In this document: positions 18,096-28,113 of the stretch, one piece after another
Numbering within the stretch: the first letter of the stretch is position 1
How the letters are laid out: every line of letters begins with the position of its first letter
Source: Leptospira sp. WS58.C1
GTDB taxonomy: Bacteria; Spirochaetota; Leptospiria; Leptospirales; Leptospiraceae
DNA: 64,000 nt
Direction: 5' to 3'
NCBI RefSeq assembly: GCF_040833995.1
Contig: NZ_CP162137.1
Coordinates: 2,156,501-2,220,500 of the forward strand
Program-made: the position numbers and the translations under genes
The notes under the pieces: model-generated
What the model saw: the letters and a program-made list of their open reading frames with translations, nothing else
What the model was told of the DNA's origin: nothing
The model's database searches: none

Positions 18096-18178
18096 CTTCA
18101 AACCCTCTTTAAGATTTTTAGAGCGAAAAAAATGTAAAAAAACTTCTAGCTACAGGTCAATTCTCGGTTCGGAATTCC

Positions 18179-18221
18179 AAAAATCTATCCTTGAAATTGT
18201 AGTTCCCTAAGATAGATTTTT
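18179..18221. terminator. Hairpin with T-runs on both strands
   Basis: Inverted repeat AAAAATCTATC (18179-18189) and GATAGATTTTT (18211-18221) with a 21-base loop. It ends in T residues read either way and lies about 80 bases past the membrane-protein gene on the minus strand, so it is a plausible terminator for it. Confidence 0.5.
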
Positions 18222-18297
18222 CCGATTTATACGTCGAATATTAGATCACTTTTGATACCGGCAACCGCCCAAACATCTTGGTCTTTCTCCGCGTGCG

Positions 18298-18699
18298 CTA
18301 AGCAGCCAAAACCCCATACACGACAATTGCTATCCCAACCAGATTTGCAGATACTCCGATTCCACCTAGGATCTTTCCAAGTGGAGGATTTTCCTTAAAT
18401 TCGTCTTTGATACCTTGGAGCCAGTCCACAGTATCTTTTAAGGCAATAAAACCGGAAGAAACAGTAAACGAGATCGCCCCTACTAAAGCTGTCGTCTCGG
18501 AAAGTGCAGCAAATTGAAATGCGAATACCAGACCGAGTATCATAGCTCCTTGCATCAATGGTCCGATATGTGCGGCTTGCAAATACCTAGAAGGAAATTC
18601 AGCCTTCATTCTAGCGAAAGCATACGCAAATCCGGTTAAACTTCCATACGCTAAATTTAAGACCCCGGTTAAGATCAAAATTTTTTCAGGTACATTCAT
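18298..18699 (-). CDS. Four-helix membrane protein of unknown function
   Basis: 133 residues with four predicted membrane helices: ILTGVLNLAYGSLTGFAYA, HIGPLMQGAMILGLVFAF, a central ALVGAISFTVSSGF helix, and a C-terminal GVSANLVGIAIVVYG helix. The first pair, with the intervening RYLQAAHIGPLMQG, is reminiscent of the hydroxylaminobenzene mutase / styrene-oxide isomerase family, but the match is weak. The start MNVPEK is chosen for AGGTG six bases upstream; GTG and ATG codons lie three and two codons earlier. It sits downstream of the secA terminator and is likely transcribed alone. Confidence 0.6.
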   Translation of the reverse strand: MNVPEKILILTGVLNLAYGSLTGFAYAFARMKAEFPSRYLQAAHIGPLMQGAMILGLVFAFQFAALSETTALVGAISFTVSSGFIALKDTVDWLQGIKDEFKENPPLGKILGGIGVSANLVGIAIVVYGVLAA

Positions 18700-18787
18700 A
18701 GTCATCACCTATCTATATTTGAGCTTAGTGCATACTTTTGATATGATCGGAGTCAATTCTGTTTTCATTCTTTATAAAAGGAAAATA

Positions 18788-18817
18788 AAAAAGGCTGCGA
18801 AATATTTCGCAGCCTTT
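18788..18817 (-). terminator. Intrinsic terminator after secA
   Basis: Stem AAAGGCTGCGAAA/TTTCGCAGCCTTT with a two-base centre. Read on the minus strand it is followed by a T-rich TTTTTATTTTC. It lies about 90 bases past the secA stop. Confidence 0.85.
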
Positions 18818-18907
18818 ACAAAGGTATTTGAATTTAATTATTAACCAAAAATCCTTACCGGTCAGACCTTCTTTGGATTTGAAAGAATTTATTCTTTAAC
18901 CATAGAA

Positions 18908-21625
18908 TCATTTTCGTTTTCTCCGACTGGTTTTTCTTTCGGAACCACCGCCTCCGGAAGCGACAGGCATCGCCTCTGCCATAGGATTTTTAGGTTTAGC
19001 TCCCTGTAATTCCTGGAAGCCTCCAGTCAGTTCCTGTCCAACTTTTTTATATTCTTTTTTCTCTTCAGGCAACTGGGTTTTTTCGGTAACTTCTACACGG
19101 AGTAAGAAACTAACGATCTCATATTTCATGTTCTCGATTGCTTGATCGAATAATCGGAAACCTTGGAGTTTATATTCTACAAGCGGGTTTTTTTCTCCGT
19201 AACCTACCGTCCAAATCCCTTCTCTCAAATGATCCATGGAGTAAAGATGTTCTTTCCAGCGATGGTCCAGAATATCTAGGAAGATATTTCTTTCCAAAAG
19301 TTTCCAAACGTCTGAACCTATACGCTCCGCTTTTTCTTGGTAGAAAGTTTGTGCGGCATTATTCAAAGAATCGAATACGGCTAATTGTGGATTTTTGGAT
19401 TTTTTGATCGCTTCTTGGTCCACCTTCCAAGGAAGTCCGAGACTTTCGAACCATTCTTTTAAAACATCCCATTCCCAACCGTTTGGATTTCCTCCCTCGC
19501 AGGTGGCGACAACTTGGGCTTCTATCATTTCTTCTAAGAAACTTTTTGCCTGCCCGGTTACATCTCCCCCTTCCAGGACCTCGTTTCTCATCTTGTAGAT
19601 TACGATACGTTGGCGGTTCATTACATCATCGTATTCCAAAAGATGTTTCCGAATATCGAAGTTATGACCTTCTACCCTTTTTTGGGCTCGGGCAATGGCG
19701 TTAGATACCATCGGATGTTCTATCTCTTGCCCTTCCGGCATCTTGAGCCTTTCCATGATGCCTGCGATCCGATCCGATCCGAAAATCCTCATCAGATCGT
19801 CTTGTAAGGAAAGATAAAATCTACTGGAACCCGGATCTCCCTGACGACCCGAACGACCCCTAAGCTGGTTATCGATCCTTCTCGCCTCGTGTCTTTCCGT
19901 TCCTAAAATATGAAGGCCGCCCGCTTCCAGGACTTCTTCGTGATTTTTTCTCCATATTTTGGCGCTAGTTAATATTTCGTTTGCTTTGGATTTTTTGGCC
20001 TGAGAATCCAATCTTTGCGAAATGGACTCAGCTCTTTCCAAATCAGCACGAACTACAGCTTCCTTAAATTCGGTGATCACTGGATCGGATTCTTTCCAAG
20101 ATTCCAGACTTTCCTTAAATAATTGAGCTCCGCCTAGAACGATATCGGTTCCCCTTCCCGCCATATTGGTGGCAATGGTAACCGCTGCGGGTTTTCCTGC
20201 GTTTGCTATGATCTCCGCTTCTTTTTCGTGGAACTTAGCGTTTAACACGTTATGCGCAATTCCCGCTTGGCTCAAAAGTTTTGCGAGAACTTCCGATTTT
20301 TCGATAGAAATTGTACCGACAAGCACAGGTTGCTTTTTGTCTCTACATTCTTTGATCTCATTTAAGATAGCGGTGAACTTTTCTTTTTCGGTTCTATACA
20401 CTCTATCCGCTGCGTCTTTTCTTTGGACCGGGACATTCGGAGGGATTACGATCACATCTAGATTATAGATCTTATGGAATTCTTCCGCCTCTGTGTCTGC
20501 GGTTCCGGTCATACCGGACAGTTTTTCATACAATCTGAAATAGTTCTGGAAAGTGATACTTGCGAGAGTCTGGGATTCTCTTGCGATCGGAACTCCCTCT
20601 TTCGCTTCCAATGCCTGGTGGAGTCCGTCCGAATATCTACGACCGGACATCAAACGACCGGTGAACTCGTCAACGATGATCACTTCTCCGTTTTGGACCA
20701 CATAGTCCACGTCTCTCTGGAATATTTTATGAGCCTTTAATGCTTGGTGAACGTGATGTACTAAATCCACGTTTTGAGGAGCGTATAAGTTCTCGATCCC
20801 TAGGATCTCTTCCACATGGGCAACACCCTTTTCCGTCATAAGAGTGTTCTTTGCCTTCTCATCCTTCTCGTAATCCTCACCTTCGACGAGTCTAGGAATG
20901 ATCTTATCTATACGAGTATATTTGTCCGTGGATTCGTCGGATGGACCGGAAATGATGAGTGGGGTTCTTGCTTCATCGATGAGAATCGAGTCCACCTCGT
21001 CTACGATCGCAAAAAAATGAGATCTTTGCACTTTGTGATCGATATGAGAAACCATATTGTCTCTCAGATAATCGAAACCGTACTCGTTATTCGTTCCGTA
21101 TGTGATGTCCGCAGAATACGCTTTCTTACGATCGTCATGCTCCATATCGTGCTGGATGATCCCGACGGATAATTCCAAGAAATCGTAAATCGGTTTCATC
21201 CAATTCGCGTCCCTTCTTGCCAGGTAATCGTTCACCGTAACCACATGAACTCCCTTACCCGCAAGCGCATTCAGATAGACGGCCAAGGTAGAAGTTAAAG
21301 TTTTACCTTCCCCTGTTTTCATCTCGGAGATATTCCCCCAATGAAGGGCGATCCCTCCCATCATCTGCACGTCGAAATGGCGCATCCCTAATTTTCGGAG
21401 GGCGGCTTCTCTTACCGTAGCGAACGCTTCCGGAAGAATATCATCCAAGGTTTCTCCCTTCGCGAGTCTTTCTTTGAACTTTCTAGTTTGAGAAGAAAGT
21501 TCGGAATCGCTAAGAGAGCGCATGGACTCTTCCAAAGAATTGATCTGAACTACAATCGGAGTGAGTCTTTTGAGGTCTCTTTCGTATTTACTTCCGAATA
21601 AAACCCTGAGTAATTTCTGAATCAT
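18908..21625 (-). CDS. secA: Preprotein translocase ATPase SecA
   Basis: Motor of the Sec pathway; ATP hydrolysis pushes unfolded preproteins through SecYEG at the inner membrane. NBD1 has Walker A MKTGEGKT (about 102-109) and the DEVDSIL Walker B; the preprotein cross-linking domain follows; NBD2 has [10 protein letters not shown] and [27 protein letters not shown] helicase motifs. The scaffold and wing domains fill the rest of 905 residues. The C-terminal tail ends in a Gly/Ser-rich and Arg/Lys-rich stretch and lacks the Cys-His zinc motif that binds SecB, which fits organisms without SecB. Own terminator; no operon partner. Confidence 0.97.
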   Translation of the reverse strand: MIQKLLRVLFGSKYERDLKRLTPIVVQINSLEESMRSLSDSELSSQTRKFKERLAKGETLDDILPEAFATVREAALRKLGMRHFDVQMMGGIALHWGNISEMKTGEGKTLTSTLAVYLNALAGKGVHVVTVNDYLARRDANWMKPIYDFLELSVGIIQHDMEHDDRKKAYSADITYGTNNEYGFDYLRDNMVSHIDHKVQRSHFFAIVDEVDSILIDEARTPLIISGPSDESTDKYTRIDKIIPRLVEGEDYEKDEKAKNTLMTEKGVAHVEEILGIENLYAPQNVDLVHHVHQALKAHKIFQRDVDYVVQNGEVIIVDEFTGRLMSGRRYSDGLHQALEAKEGVPIARESQTLASITFQNYFRLYEKLSGMTGTADTEAEEFHKIYNLDVIVIPPNVPVQRKDAADRVYRTEKEKFTAILNEIKECRDKKQPVLVGTISIEKSEVLAKLLSQAGIAHNVLNAKFHEKEAEIIANAGKPAAVTIATNMAGRGTDIVLGGAQLFKESLESWKESDPVITEFKEAVVRADLERAESISQRLDSQAKKSKANEILTSAKIWRKNHEEVLEAGGLHILGTERHEARRIDNQLRGRSGRQGDPGSSRFYLSLQDDLMRIFGSDRIAGIMERLKMPEGQEIEHPMVSNAIARAQKRVEGHNFDIRKHLLEYDDVMNRQRIVIYKMRNEVLEGGDVTGQAKSFLEEMIEAQVVATCEGGNPNGWEWDVLKEWFESLGLPWKVDQEAIKKSKNPQLAVFDSLNNAAQTFYQEKAERIGSDVWKLLERNIFLDILDHRWKEHLYSMDHLREGIWTVGYGEKNPLVEYKLQGFRLFDQAIENMKYEIVSFLLRVEVTEKTQLPEEKKEYKKVGQELTGGFQELQGAKPKNPMAEAMPVASGGGGSERKTSRRKRK

Positions 21626-21691
21626 GTATGCACCATCAACCGTTTCGTCTTATGATAATAGTCCCGGAATTTCGGGACATTGGGTAGAATA

Positions 21692-22387
21692 TTATAAATC
21701 CAAAATTCCTTCGAAGAGCGCCCTACCCGCTCTTTCCATCTGAGACCTCAGATCTTCCGTTTCGGGTCCGGGAATCCATCCTGCTTTTTTGATAAACTCA
21801 GAATGTACTTTCTTCCAAACGTCTAACATTATCTGTGTCACTTCCAGATGACATTGGATACCGAATACACGATTCTTATATCCGAACATCTGGTTAGAAT
21901 AAAAACTTCCTTGTAATAAATGATCCGCTCCCTTTGGGATCTCGAATACGTCTTCATGTAAATGAAATGCAGGAAAGGTAGATATTCCGTTCAATTTAGA
22001 AAATGCGGGATGAGAAGGATTTACTACTTTCACGTCAGAGAAACCAACTTCCGGACCCTTCTCCCCCTCATAAACTTTCGCTCCCAAAACGGTCGCTAAA
22101 ATTTGAGAACCAAGACAGATCCCGATCACCTTCTTATCTTTCATAGATACCAAGTGAGACGCAAGTTCCAGCCAAGGTTTAAAAAATCTATGCTGTTCGG
22201 GATCGTGAACCGTTTGAGGACCACCCAAGAATACAACAAGATCGAACATCTGATGAGCGGCCGGAACGATATGCACTCGTTCATCGTACGCATTATGATA
22301 GGTAATCCTATAATTCCTAGCTTGCAAAGAATCTAATAGAGTTCCGGGACCTTCGCAGTCCTTGAACCGAACGATGAGGCATCTCAT
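21692..22387 (-). CDS. Class I glutamine amidotransferase-like protein
   Basis: Stand-alone GATase1 domain of 231 residues. The nucleophile elbow is [10 protein letters not shown], and the His-Glu of the triad is in GIQCHLEV near residue 180, so it could hydrolyse glutamine or gamma-glutamyl compounds. It resembles GMP-synthase-like amidotransferases and gamma-glutamyl-GABA hydrolases; substrate unknown. No synthetase partner lies beside it. Its ATG overlaps the stop of the thioredoxin-fold gene by four bases (ATGA), so the two are coupled. Confidence 0.8.
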   Translation of the reverse strand: MRCLIVRFKDCEGPGTLLDSLQARNYRITYHNAYDERVHIVPAAHQMFDLVVFLGGPQTVHDPEQHRFFKPWLELASHLVSMKDKKVIGICLGSQILATVLGAKVYEGEKGPEVGFSDVKVVNPSHPAFSKLNGISTFPAFHLHEDVFEIPKGADHLLQGSFYSNQMFGYKNRVFGIQCHLEVTQIMLDVWKKVHSEFIKKAGWIPGPETEDLRSQMERAGRALFEGILDL

Positions 22388-23013
22388 GATTGGCCGGCCA
22401 TTCTTTTGAAGAAGATCACTTTCATATTTTTAGGGATTTTATTCGGATCGGACTCTTCGCTGATCGGCCCGATAAAATTATAATATAAGATCAAAGGTTT
22501 TGTTTTGAATAGAAGTGTTTCAGGAGTTCCGGTTACAAGTCCTTCCGTGCGATCCACTTTAAACGGGGGCTTCATGATGAGGACAGGGAGTTGTATTCCG
22601 AATTTTTTAACTTCTTCTTTCATAAGAACCGCGGCTTCTTTCATTTTTTGTTCCGTAGAAAGAGCTTCCGGATTATCGAAAAATATATCCGGATCCACGA
22701 TCATATATAACTTGATATGCGGAGTTTTTTTCAATTCTGCATTCAGATAATTTAAAACAGGAATTTCCTTTATACAAGGAAGGCAATTTGGTCCGTACAC
22801 ATTCAGAGCAATTCTATCGGCGGCAATATCGCTGATACGGATCTTCTCTCCATCCAAACTGATACCTTCAAAATCTTGGACACCTAGATTGGATTGTTCT
22901 GATGGAGCACATACGGTAAGTAGGCTCGAAATGAATAAAAGGATTAGGCGGAAGAAAATCCCCTTGGAAAAGGGAAAACTAAGCCTGGAATCGGAGTTGG
23001 CCTGAGAATCCAT
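22384..23013 (-). CDS. Thioredoxin-fold (redoxin/TlpA-like) lipoprotein
   Basis: 209 residues. An N-terminal charged leader is followed by a hydrophobic segment and LLTVCAPS, a probable lipobox, so the protein should be anchored to a membrane facing the periplasm. The redoxin domain has [13 protein letters not shown], then [18 protein letters not shown], the CxxC active site with a C-terminal helix as in TlpA/AhpC-like proteins. It may reduce or shuffle disulfides of exported proteins; the partner is unknown. Translationally coupled to the amidotransferase gene downstream. Confidence 0.7.
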   Translation of the reverse strand: MDSQANSDSRLSFPFSKGIFFRLILLFISSLLTVCAPSEQSNLGVQDFEGISLDGEKIRISDIAADRIALNVYGPNCLPCIKEIPVLNYLNAELKKTPHIKLYMIVDPDIFFDNPEALSTEQKMKEAAVLMKEEVKKFGIQLPVLIMKPPFKVDRTEGLVTGTPETLLFKTKPLILYYNFIGPISEESDPNKIPKNMKVIFFKRMAGQS

Positions 23014-23144
23014 GGGCGTTTACCAAAATCGAAGATTCTCCCCAGAATTCAAGGAATAAACGAAAGATATAAGGGATTGACAGAGAAGAGAAATTGAGAA
23101 TGATGGTAGTTTCAAAGGCCTCTATCCCCTCTCAGGAATACAAA

Positions 23145-23633
23145 ATGACCCAGAACCAGAACTCAGAATTCGATATTGTAACTTTGATTGAACTGGCCAA
23201 AAAAAACAAGTACGAAAGAGCCGTAGCCGGCTTCCAAATCCTGGATAGAATCGACAGACTCGAATTACCTAAAAAAATCAAAGGACGCAAACTTGCCGTC
23301 CAAGCGATGTTTGCACTCGCAAACGAAGAAGTTCAATATAAATACGTAACCAAAGAAGAAAGAGCCACAATCGAGGCGGAAGCACAAGGCAACGGAGCCA
23401 CTTATTCCCAATTCAACGGACTTTTCGAAGCACCTCAAGCTCCGATCGCTGAAGAAGATATGGAAGAAGATTTCATTCCGGAAGAAGCTGCGAAACCTCT
23501 TATGGACATGGAAGATGGCGAAGAAGGAGAATCCTACGACGAAGAGGAAGACGATTCCGATGACGACGAGGATGAAGAAGAGGAAGATGACGATGATTCC
23601 GACGACGATGAGGAAGAAGAAGACGAGGATTAA
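23145..23633 (+). CDS. rpoZ: Omega-like protein (possible RNA polymerase subunit) with long acidic tail
   Basis: 162 residues from the ATG at 23145, chosen because AGGAA lies a few bases upstream; in-frame ATG and TTG codons up to 51 bases earlier are weaker. The first 70 residues (NKYERAVAGFQILDRI, KIKGRKLAVQAMFALANEEVQYKYV) follow the order of RNA polymerase omega: a NrYe helix, then a Lys-rich segment and a helix ending in an 'eIaegkI'-like turn. The last 65 residues are almost only Asp, Glu and Ser. Assignment as omega is tentative; another DNA- or protein-binding acidic protein is possible. Confidence 0.5.
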   Translation: MTQNQNSEFDIVTLIELAKKNKYERAVAGFQILDRIDRLELPKKIKGRKLAVQAMFALANEEVQYKYVTKEERATIEAEAQGNGATYSQFNGLFEAPQAPIAEEDMEEDFIPEEAAKPLMDMEDGEEGESYDEEEDDSDDDEDEEEEDDDDSDDDEEEEDED

Positions 23634-23675
23634 ACAATCTTTCAGCTTGTCCGGCAATCCGACGGTTCTCTGAAT

Positions 23676-25007
23676 TTGAAGGAGGAAAATTCCTCCTTCC
23701 ACCTACATTCCACACAAAATCCGATCAAAGAGGGAGAAAGAATCTCCCTTTCCATTCCTTCCCCACTTGAAAAAGACGAATTCCTGGTGATCATCGGGAT
23801 CGGTTGCGGGTATCATGTGATTTCGTATTTGAAATCTGTCGAAGAACCTACAAAAATCCTACTCATAGAACCATTCTCCGAACTAGAATCCTTGGTTGGG
23901 TCCGAATTGAGAGAAAAATTAGGCGAAGTTCCAATCTATTACGGTTGGGAAAAATTTGAAACCTTAGACAGATCCGACTGGATGCCGGCTGGGACCAAGA
24001 ACCTGCGAATATTCATTCACCCGAATTATTCAAGACGGTATCCGGACCTATGTGAAAAGATTTCTTCCTTCTTCCGGAAAAAGGAATCTATCTCTCAAAA
24101 CAGACTCGCGAAGAAGGAATTCGGCAGACTCTGGGTCAGAAACTTCTTCAAACATCTGCAAAAGTCTTCTGAAAGTCCGGATTCCTATCGTATCTTGGGA
24201 AAATCCCTTGCTCCTAAACCTGGAAGGATCGGATGTTTTGTAGGAGCTTCGCCAAATTTAGAATCAGAGATCGATTGGATCCGGCAAAATAAGGAAAAAT
24301 TATTCCTACTGAGTTCGGATACCGCACTCGGATATTTATTAGAGAATGGTATCCAACCTCATGCGGTGCTTTCCATAGACAGTGGACTGGGGACATTCTA
24401 CCATTTTCCTGAGCGAATTCCCGAGAATATTCCGATCTTCACTTGGTTCGGCGGAGCGTGTCGGATCTTCGACCTGAAAAATCCGAAAGTAATCTATCTT
24501 TCCACTCATCCATTGGACCAGATCCTGGGCGCTAAATTTTATCCAATGGCACCGATCCTAGAAAATCCAACTTTGAATGTGGCAGGCCTCGCAGTTTCCT
24601 TATTCCAATCCTTAGGAGCAGAATCCGTTCTACTGAAAGGATTTGGATTCGAGAGAGAAGGAGGAAAAACTCACTGTAGATCCACAGGTTATGAAAGATA
24701 CGACAGATTTTTCATCGATCGCAAAACGAGCCTATATAATTCGAGATACATACCTGAGTCCAAATGGAGAACTAGAACGAGCGTCCTAGAAACATTACAA
24801 AAATGGAGTCCTATCCCGATTCTATCCGAAATCGACTCGAATATTGAATCATTTCCCGATTGGGAAAATTCTCTCGAAGACTACCCTTCTTCTTTTCCAG
24901 GTTCCGGACAGAATTGGAGAAAACTCTGTTCCGGAATTTCGGAACTTCCTCATGAGATCCGGATCCTTCTCCCCAGAGAAACCAATCTCTTAGATCAAAG
25001 ATCCTAA
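23676..25007 (+). CDS. MptE-like / DUF115 protein, possible motility-associated factor
   Basis: About 443 residues, soluble. The central domain (CFVGASPNLESEIDWI, LFLLSSDTALGYLLENGIQPHAV, SIDSGLGTFYHF, GAESVLLKGFGF) matches the 6-hydroxymethylpterin pyrophosphokinase MptE-like fold shared with Campylobacter/Helicobacter Maf proteins, which attach nonulosonic acids to flagellin. Whether this protein glycosylates flagellin here is inference. The frame has no ATG near its beginning: the first possible start is TTG at 23676, and AAGGAGG lies just inside the frame, within a palindrome (23681-23696). The real start is therefore unsettled. Confidence 0.65.
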   Translation: MKEENSSFHLHSTQNPIKEGERISLSIPSPLEKDEFLVIIGIGCGYHVISYLKSVEEPTKILLIEPFSELESLVGSELREKLGEVPIYYGWEKFETLDRSDWMPAGTKNLRIFIHPNYSRRYPDLCEKISSFFRKKESISQNRLAKKEFGRLWVRNFFKHLQKSSESPDSYRILGKSLAPKPGRIGCFVGASPNLESEIDWIRQNKEKLFLLSSDTALGYLLENGIQPHAVLSIDSGLGTFYHFPERIPENIPIFTWFGGACRIFDLKNPKVIYLSTHPLDQILGAKFYPMAPILENPTLNVAGLAVSLFQSLGAESVLLKGFGFEREGGKTHCRSTGYERYDRFFIDRKTSLYNSRYIPESKWRTRTSVLETLQKWSPIPILSEIDSNIESFPDWENSLEDYPSSFPGSGQNWRKLCSGISELPHEIRILLPRETNLLDQRS

Positions 25008-25115
25008 TTTTAAGTCGAAGATACGACAGTAAGAAGATTCTACTACTTGACATTCCGGGAGAATTCTCCAAAACTCTCTAGTTCCGGGAAACCGGCCACC
25101 TTTCGGTCTAGGATT

Positions 25116-25607
25116 ATGAATAAAGGTTATATTATTTGTGTCGATGATGAAGTGTCGGTATTGGAGACTCTCCAGGAACAGCTTCATAACGAGTTCGGAA
25201 AAACTCATGAGATCGAAACCGCAAGAAGCGCCGAGGAAGCACTTGCCCTACTGGATGAGATCCAAGGTTCCGGTTATGTGATCGAAGTGATCATTACGGA
25301 TCAGGTGATGCCCGGTATGAAAGGGGCCGATTTTCTGGAATCGGTCCACAAACGGTCTCCGGATTCGATCAAAATTCTGCTCACCGGTCAGGCCGGTTTG
25401 GATTCCGCCATCCACGCGATAAATTTCGGGGGATTGAGCAGATACGTGGAAAAACCCTGGAATATAGAGGATCTAACCAAGGACATCCGATCTTTGATAG
25501 AAAAGTTCCGGCAGAACCTGGAGAATCAACATTTAGTCAATGAGCTTAACAGAAGAATTAAGGAACTCGAAGAAGAAAACCGAAAACTGCAGCAAACAGG
25601 TGAATAA
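25116..25607 (+). CDS. Response-regulator receiver with C-terminal coiled coil
   Basis: 163 residues. CheY-like receiver with the acidic pair ICVDDE, phosphorylatable Asp in [16 protein letters not shown] (Thr) and YVEKPW (Lys). No DNA-binding output domain follows; instead the tail is a coiled coil ([25 protein letters not shown]) that may bind a partner. ATG at 25116 puts the first receiver strand at the N-terminus. The HEAT-repeat gene begins close after it, suggesting cotranscription; the cognate kinase is not adjacent. Confidence 0.85.
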   Translation: MNKGYIICVDDEVSVLETLQEQLHNEFGKTHEIETARSAEEALALLDEIQGSGYVIEVIITDQVMPGMKGADFLESVHKRSPDSIKILLTGQAGLDSAIHAINFGGLSRYVEKPWNIEDLTKDIRSLIEKFRQNLENQHLVNELNRRIKELEEENRKLQQTGE

Positions 25608-25665
25608 ACAGCTGCAGCATTCCCGCTTTTCCAAAAACAAAAAAGGATTTATTTCGCTTGGAAGC

Positions 25666-26931
25666 ATGTATGCCGTTTTCTTGGTATTTTGCTTTATTAC
25701 CTTCAGCGAAATTTCTTCCAAAGAAGCCCCACCAAAACCAAAATATACGGAAGAGCAGATCCGTAAAAAGAAGGAAGTTCTCCATAAGATCCTAAAATAC
25801 GGGACCACAAAAGAAAGAGCAAGCGCTCTCAGAGAACTAGAAGATTTTCCAAAGGAAGAAGCAGGAGAACTGTATGACCAAGTCGGAGTGATCCTTTCCA
25901 AGGATCCGGATTGGTCCATGAAGATCTATGCACTTCGGATTTCCGGAATCCTAAAACTCACACAATTCGAAGATAAAATAATCGCATTATTAAAACATGA
26001 CCAACAAGACGTGCAGAAAGAAGCAGTCTATGTAGTAAAAAAACTCAAATTCGATTCCGGAATTCCTGTTTTGACGGAACTACTCAAAGGCCAGGACTTC
26101 ACCAAAAATTCGAATTTCCTGATCGCACTCATCGAAACACTGGGAGAATTTCCTCAAGCAAGCGATGCATTCTCCGTGTTAGAAGCAAGATTCCAGGAGA
26201 AGTTTAACGATCCTGAAGTAAGAGCGCAAATCGCACTCTATTTCGGAAAAATCAAAAAATCATCGATCGAGAGCGTACTGATCGCAACTGTAAAAGACGA
26301 AAAAGAACCGATCACACTTCGCGCCTACTCGGTAAACGCACTCGGAAAGATCAAATCGGAAGCTGCGATCATTCCACTCAGAGAACTATTGGAAAAGATC
26401 CGGGCCTTAAAATCCAAGAATGATATCCAGGATTACCAGGCTCTCAAAATACACACGATCACGGCTCTTGTTTCCTTAGGAGATAAGGAAATTATAGAAG
26501 AATTATATTCATTTGCAAGAGACGACGATGCAATGGTCCGACTTAGAGCCATCAAACATTTAGCGGAAACGGAAGACCCTGCAGTGATCGAGATTTTAGA
26601 ATACAAGGCACAAAGAGATCCGAGTGAAAAAGTAAAACGTGCCGCCCAAACCGCTTTAGACCAACTACGCAAAAAATTAGATCCGAATTTTGTTCCTTCC
26701 AGCTCTGAGACCAAACCTGCGAAAGATACTAGCACAAGAAAAGTCAGTGGATCCGGTTCTTCCACTAGGAGATCTAGACCGAGTAGCGAAGGCGGAGAAG
26801 GTTCCAATCCGGTTCCATTGAGTGGAGAAGGAAGCGGATCTTCTTCCGGGGGAGGATCTTCCGGGTCAGGAGGTTCTTCTGGTGGAGGCAAACCATCCGG
26901 TGGAGAATCAGAGGATCTGGAAAACGATTAG
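25666..26931 (+). CDS. Exported HEAT-repeat protein with Gly/Ser-rich tail
   Basis: From the ATG at 25666, 421 residues. Residues 1-20 form a hydrophobic signal (AVFLVFCFITF). An array of about six to seven HEAT-like helical repeats follows (YALRISGILKLT, DVQKEAVYVVKKLK, LRAYSVNALGKIKSEAAIIPL, MVRLRAIKHLAETEDPAVIEIL). The last 80 residues are low-complexity Ser, Gly, Pro and Arg. HEAT arrays act as protein-binding scaffolds; this one is probably periplasmic or surface-linked. An in-frame ATG 42 codons upstream overlaps the receiver gene and would bury the signal segment. One base separates its stop from the next ATG. Confidence 0.7.
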   Translation: MYAVFLVFCFITFSEISSKEAPPKPKYTEEQIRKKKEVLHKILKYGTTKERASALRELEDFPKEEAGELYDQVGVILSKDPDWSMKIYALRISGILKLTQFEDKIIALLKHDQQDVQKEAVYVVKKLKFDSGIPVLTELLKGQDFTKNSNFLIALIETLGEFPQASDAFSVLEARFQEKFNDPEVRAQIALYFGKIKKSSIESVLIATVKDEKEPITLRAYSVNALGKIKSEAAIIPLRELLEKIRALKSKNDIQDYQALKIHTITALVSLGDKEIIEELYSFARDDDAMVRLRAIKHLAETEDPAVIEILEYKAQRDPSEKVKRAAQTALDQLRKKLDPNFVPSSSETKPAKDTSTRKVSGSGSSTRRSRPSSEGGEGSNPVPLSGEGSGSSSGGGSSGSGGSSGGGKPSGGESEDLEND

Positions 26932-26932
26932 T

Positions 26933-27424
26933 ATGAAACGATTCCTTCTCCTATCCGCGATCCTTTGTTTGGTACCAGCATCGGATGGGAGAAGATTGGT
27001 TGCGGAACCCGCGGGAAATACCTACCGCGGCACGATCACTCTACAAGAACCAAGAGCGGTTGATATCAAAGAAACCTTAACGGATTCTTCTCCCAATTAT
27101 CCCGAAACAATCAAACTATATTACCAAGGTTTAAAGGAAAATTACGTAGTCTTTTATGATTGGAACGGACATACATTTTATTATAAATATAGAGATAATA
27201 AATTCGATAGAAGATTAAAAAAATATGTTTCTAGGCTGGCGGCCGGAGCCCCCTACGAGGTCACGGGAGAATACCAAGGGGTATTCATATTCGAGAATAA
27301 AACCATCCGAAAATTCAAAAAAAAAGGAGAAGATACTCTGGCCGATAAAAAGGAAAAACAATCTATTCCTGTTTTCCAACTAGTCAAATACAGAGAACTG
27401 ATCTTAGAGGAAATCATCTTTTGA
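26933..27424 (+). CDS. Exported protein of unknown function
   Basis: 163 residues, beginning MKRFLLLSAILCLVPASDG, a clear signal peptide cleaved before about residue 20-24. The mature part is beta-rich and basic (TYRGTITLQEP, ENYVVFYDWNGHTFYYKYRDN, YEVTGEYQGVFIFENKTI). It starts two bases after the HEAT gene stop, and its own stop overlaps the next gene's TTG start, so it is an inner member of the operon. Not recognised as a known family. Confidence 0.65.
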   Translation: MKRFLLLSAILCLVPASDGRRLVAEPAGNTYRGTITLQEPRAVDIKETLTDSSPNYPETIKLYYQGLKENYVVFYDWNGHTFYYKYRDNKFDRRLKKYVSRLAAGAPYEVTGEYQGVFIFENKTIRKFKKKGEDTLADKKEKQSIPVFQLVKYRELILEEIIF

Positions 27425-27921
27425 ATTGGCTTCCCTTCTCCAAAATCCTTCCGTTCTTATTTATACTCGCAAGCATCTCCGTTGAATCTGTTCCATTAGA
27501 TCCGGACCAAAAAGTCTATCAACCAGGAGAAACATTCACCGAAGATTTTATCCGGATCGATTTTCCGGAAAAAACACTGCTGCGAACAGAATCCAGAAAA
27601 CGTTGGAGAGCTGTCCCGCTCAAAGACAGACCCTGGCTGGTCATCTGGAGAAAACTGGACCGAGTCGGGGAAGAAACCCTTGGCACCAAAGCATTGGAAG
27701 CGGTATTTCCGAATACAACCCCAGAAAAGTTCAGCATATACAGGACGGAGATCCTACGCTGGTCCAAAGAGGACAATTCAGGTGGAAACCCACTCCAACT
27801 CTATTTTTTTCTGCTCCGAAAAGAAGATAAGGCTTACACATTCTATATCGCTTTTTACAAAGAACGCCAAGACCTGAAAGAATGGTTTTCCAATCCAAAC
27901 CGATATCTAAACCCACAGTAA
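27421..27921 (+). CDS. Exported protein of unknown function
   Basis: 166 residues with a TTG start that overlaps the preceding stop (TTGA). Residues 1-22 form a signal peptide (LPFLFILASISVES). The mature domain has FTEDFIRIDFPEKTLL, a WLVIWRKLDRVGEE strand and a C-terminal YTFYIAFYKERQDLKEWF segment. It is the last gene of the receiver-HEAT-secreted operon and is followed by the tRNA region. Function unknown; the overlapping order suggests that it works with its neighbours in the envelope. Confidence 0.6.
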   Translation: MNWLPFSKILPFLFILASISVESVPLDPDQKVYQPGETFTEDFIRIDFPEKTLLRTESRKRWRAVPLKDRPWLVIWRKLDRVGEETLGTKALEAVFPNTTPEKFSIYRTEILRWSKEDNSGGNPLQLYFFLLRKEDKAYTFYIAFYKERQDLKEWFSNPNRYLNPQ

Positions 27922-27965
27922 AATCGACTTGCTAGGAGGCGTGGTCCTCAAAAAATGGAGCCTCC

Positions 27966-28042
<77 letters not shown>

Positions 28043-28064
28043 TTTTCCTATCAATCGTTTATAC

Positions 28065-28112
28065 ATCAGATTCAGAATCTCCGGGTTACAGGTTCAAGTC
28101 CTTCTGGGCCCA
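28065..28112 (+). pseudogene. 3'-half tRNA fragment (duplicate of the CAT tRNA end)
   Basis: An anticodon-stem-like ATCAGA..TCT followed by CGGGTTACAG and an exact 21-base copy (28093-28113) of the T-loop-to-acceptor end of the complete tRNA at 28020-28040. The D-arm and 5' half are missing, so it cannot fold as a tRNA. It looks like the mark left by a duplication or by integration at the tRNA 3' end. Confidence 0.75.
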
Positions 28113-28113
28113 A

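Noticed and set aside
18227..18300. Stop-free minus-strand frame reading EKDQDVWAVAGIKSDLIFDV after the four-helix protein
   Set aside because: It looks protein-like and could be a frameshifted tail or remnant, but there is no start codon or ribosome site and it overlaps the annotated stop in another frame.
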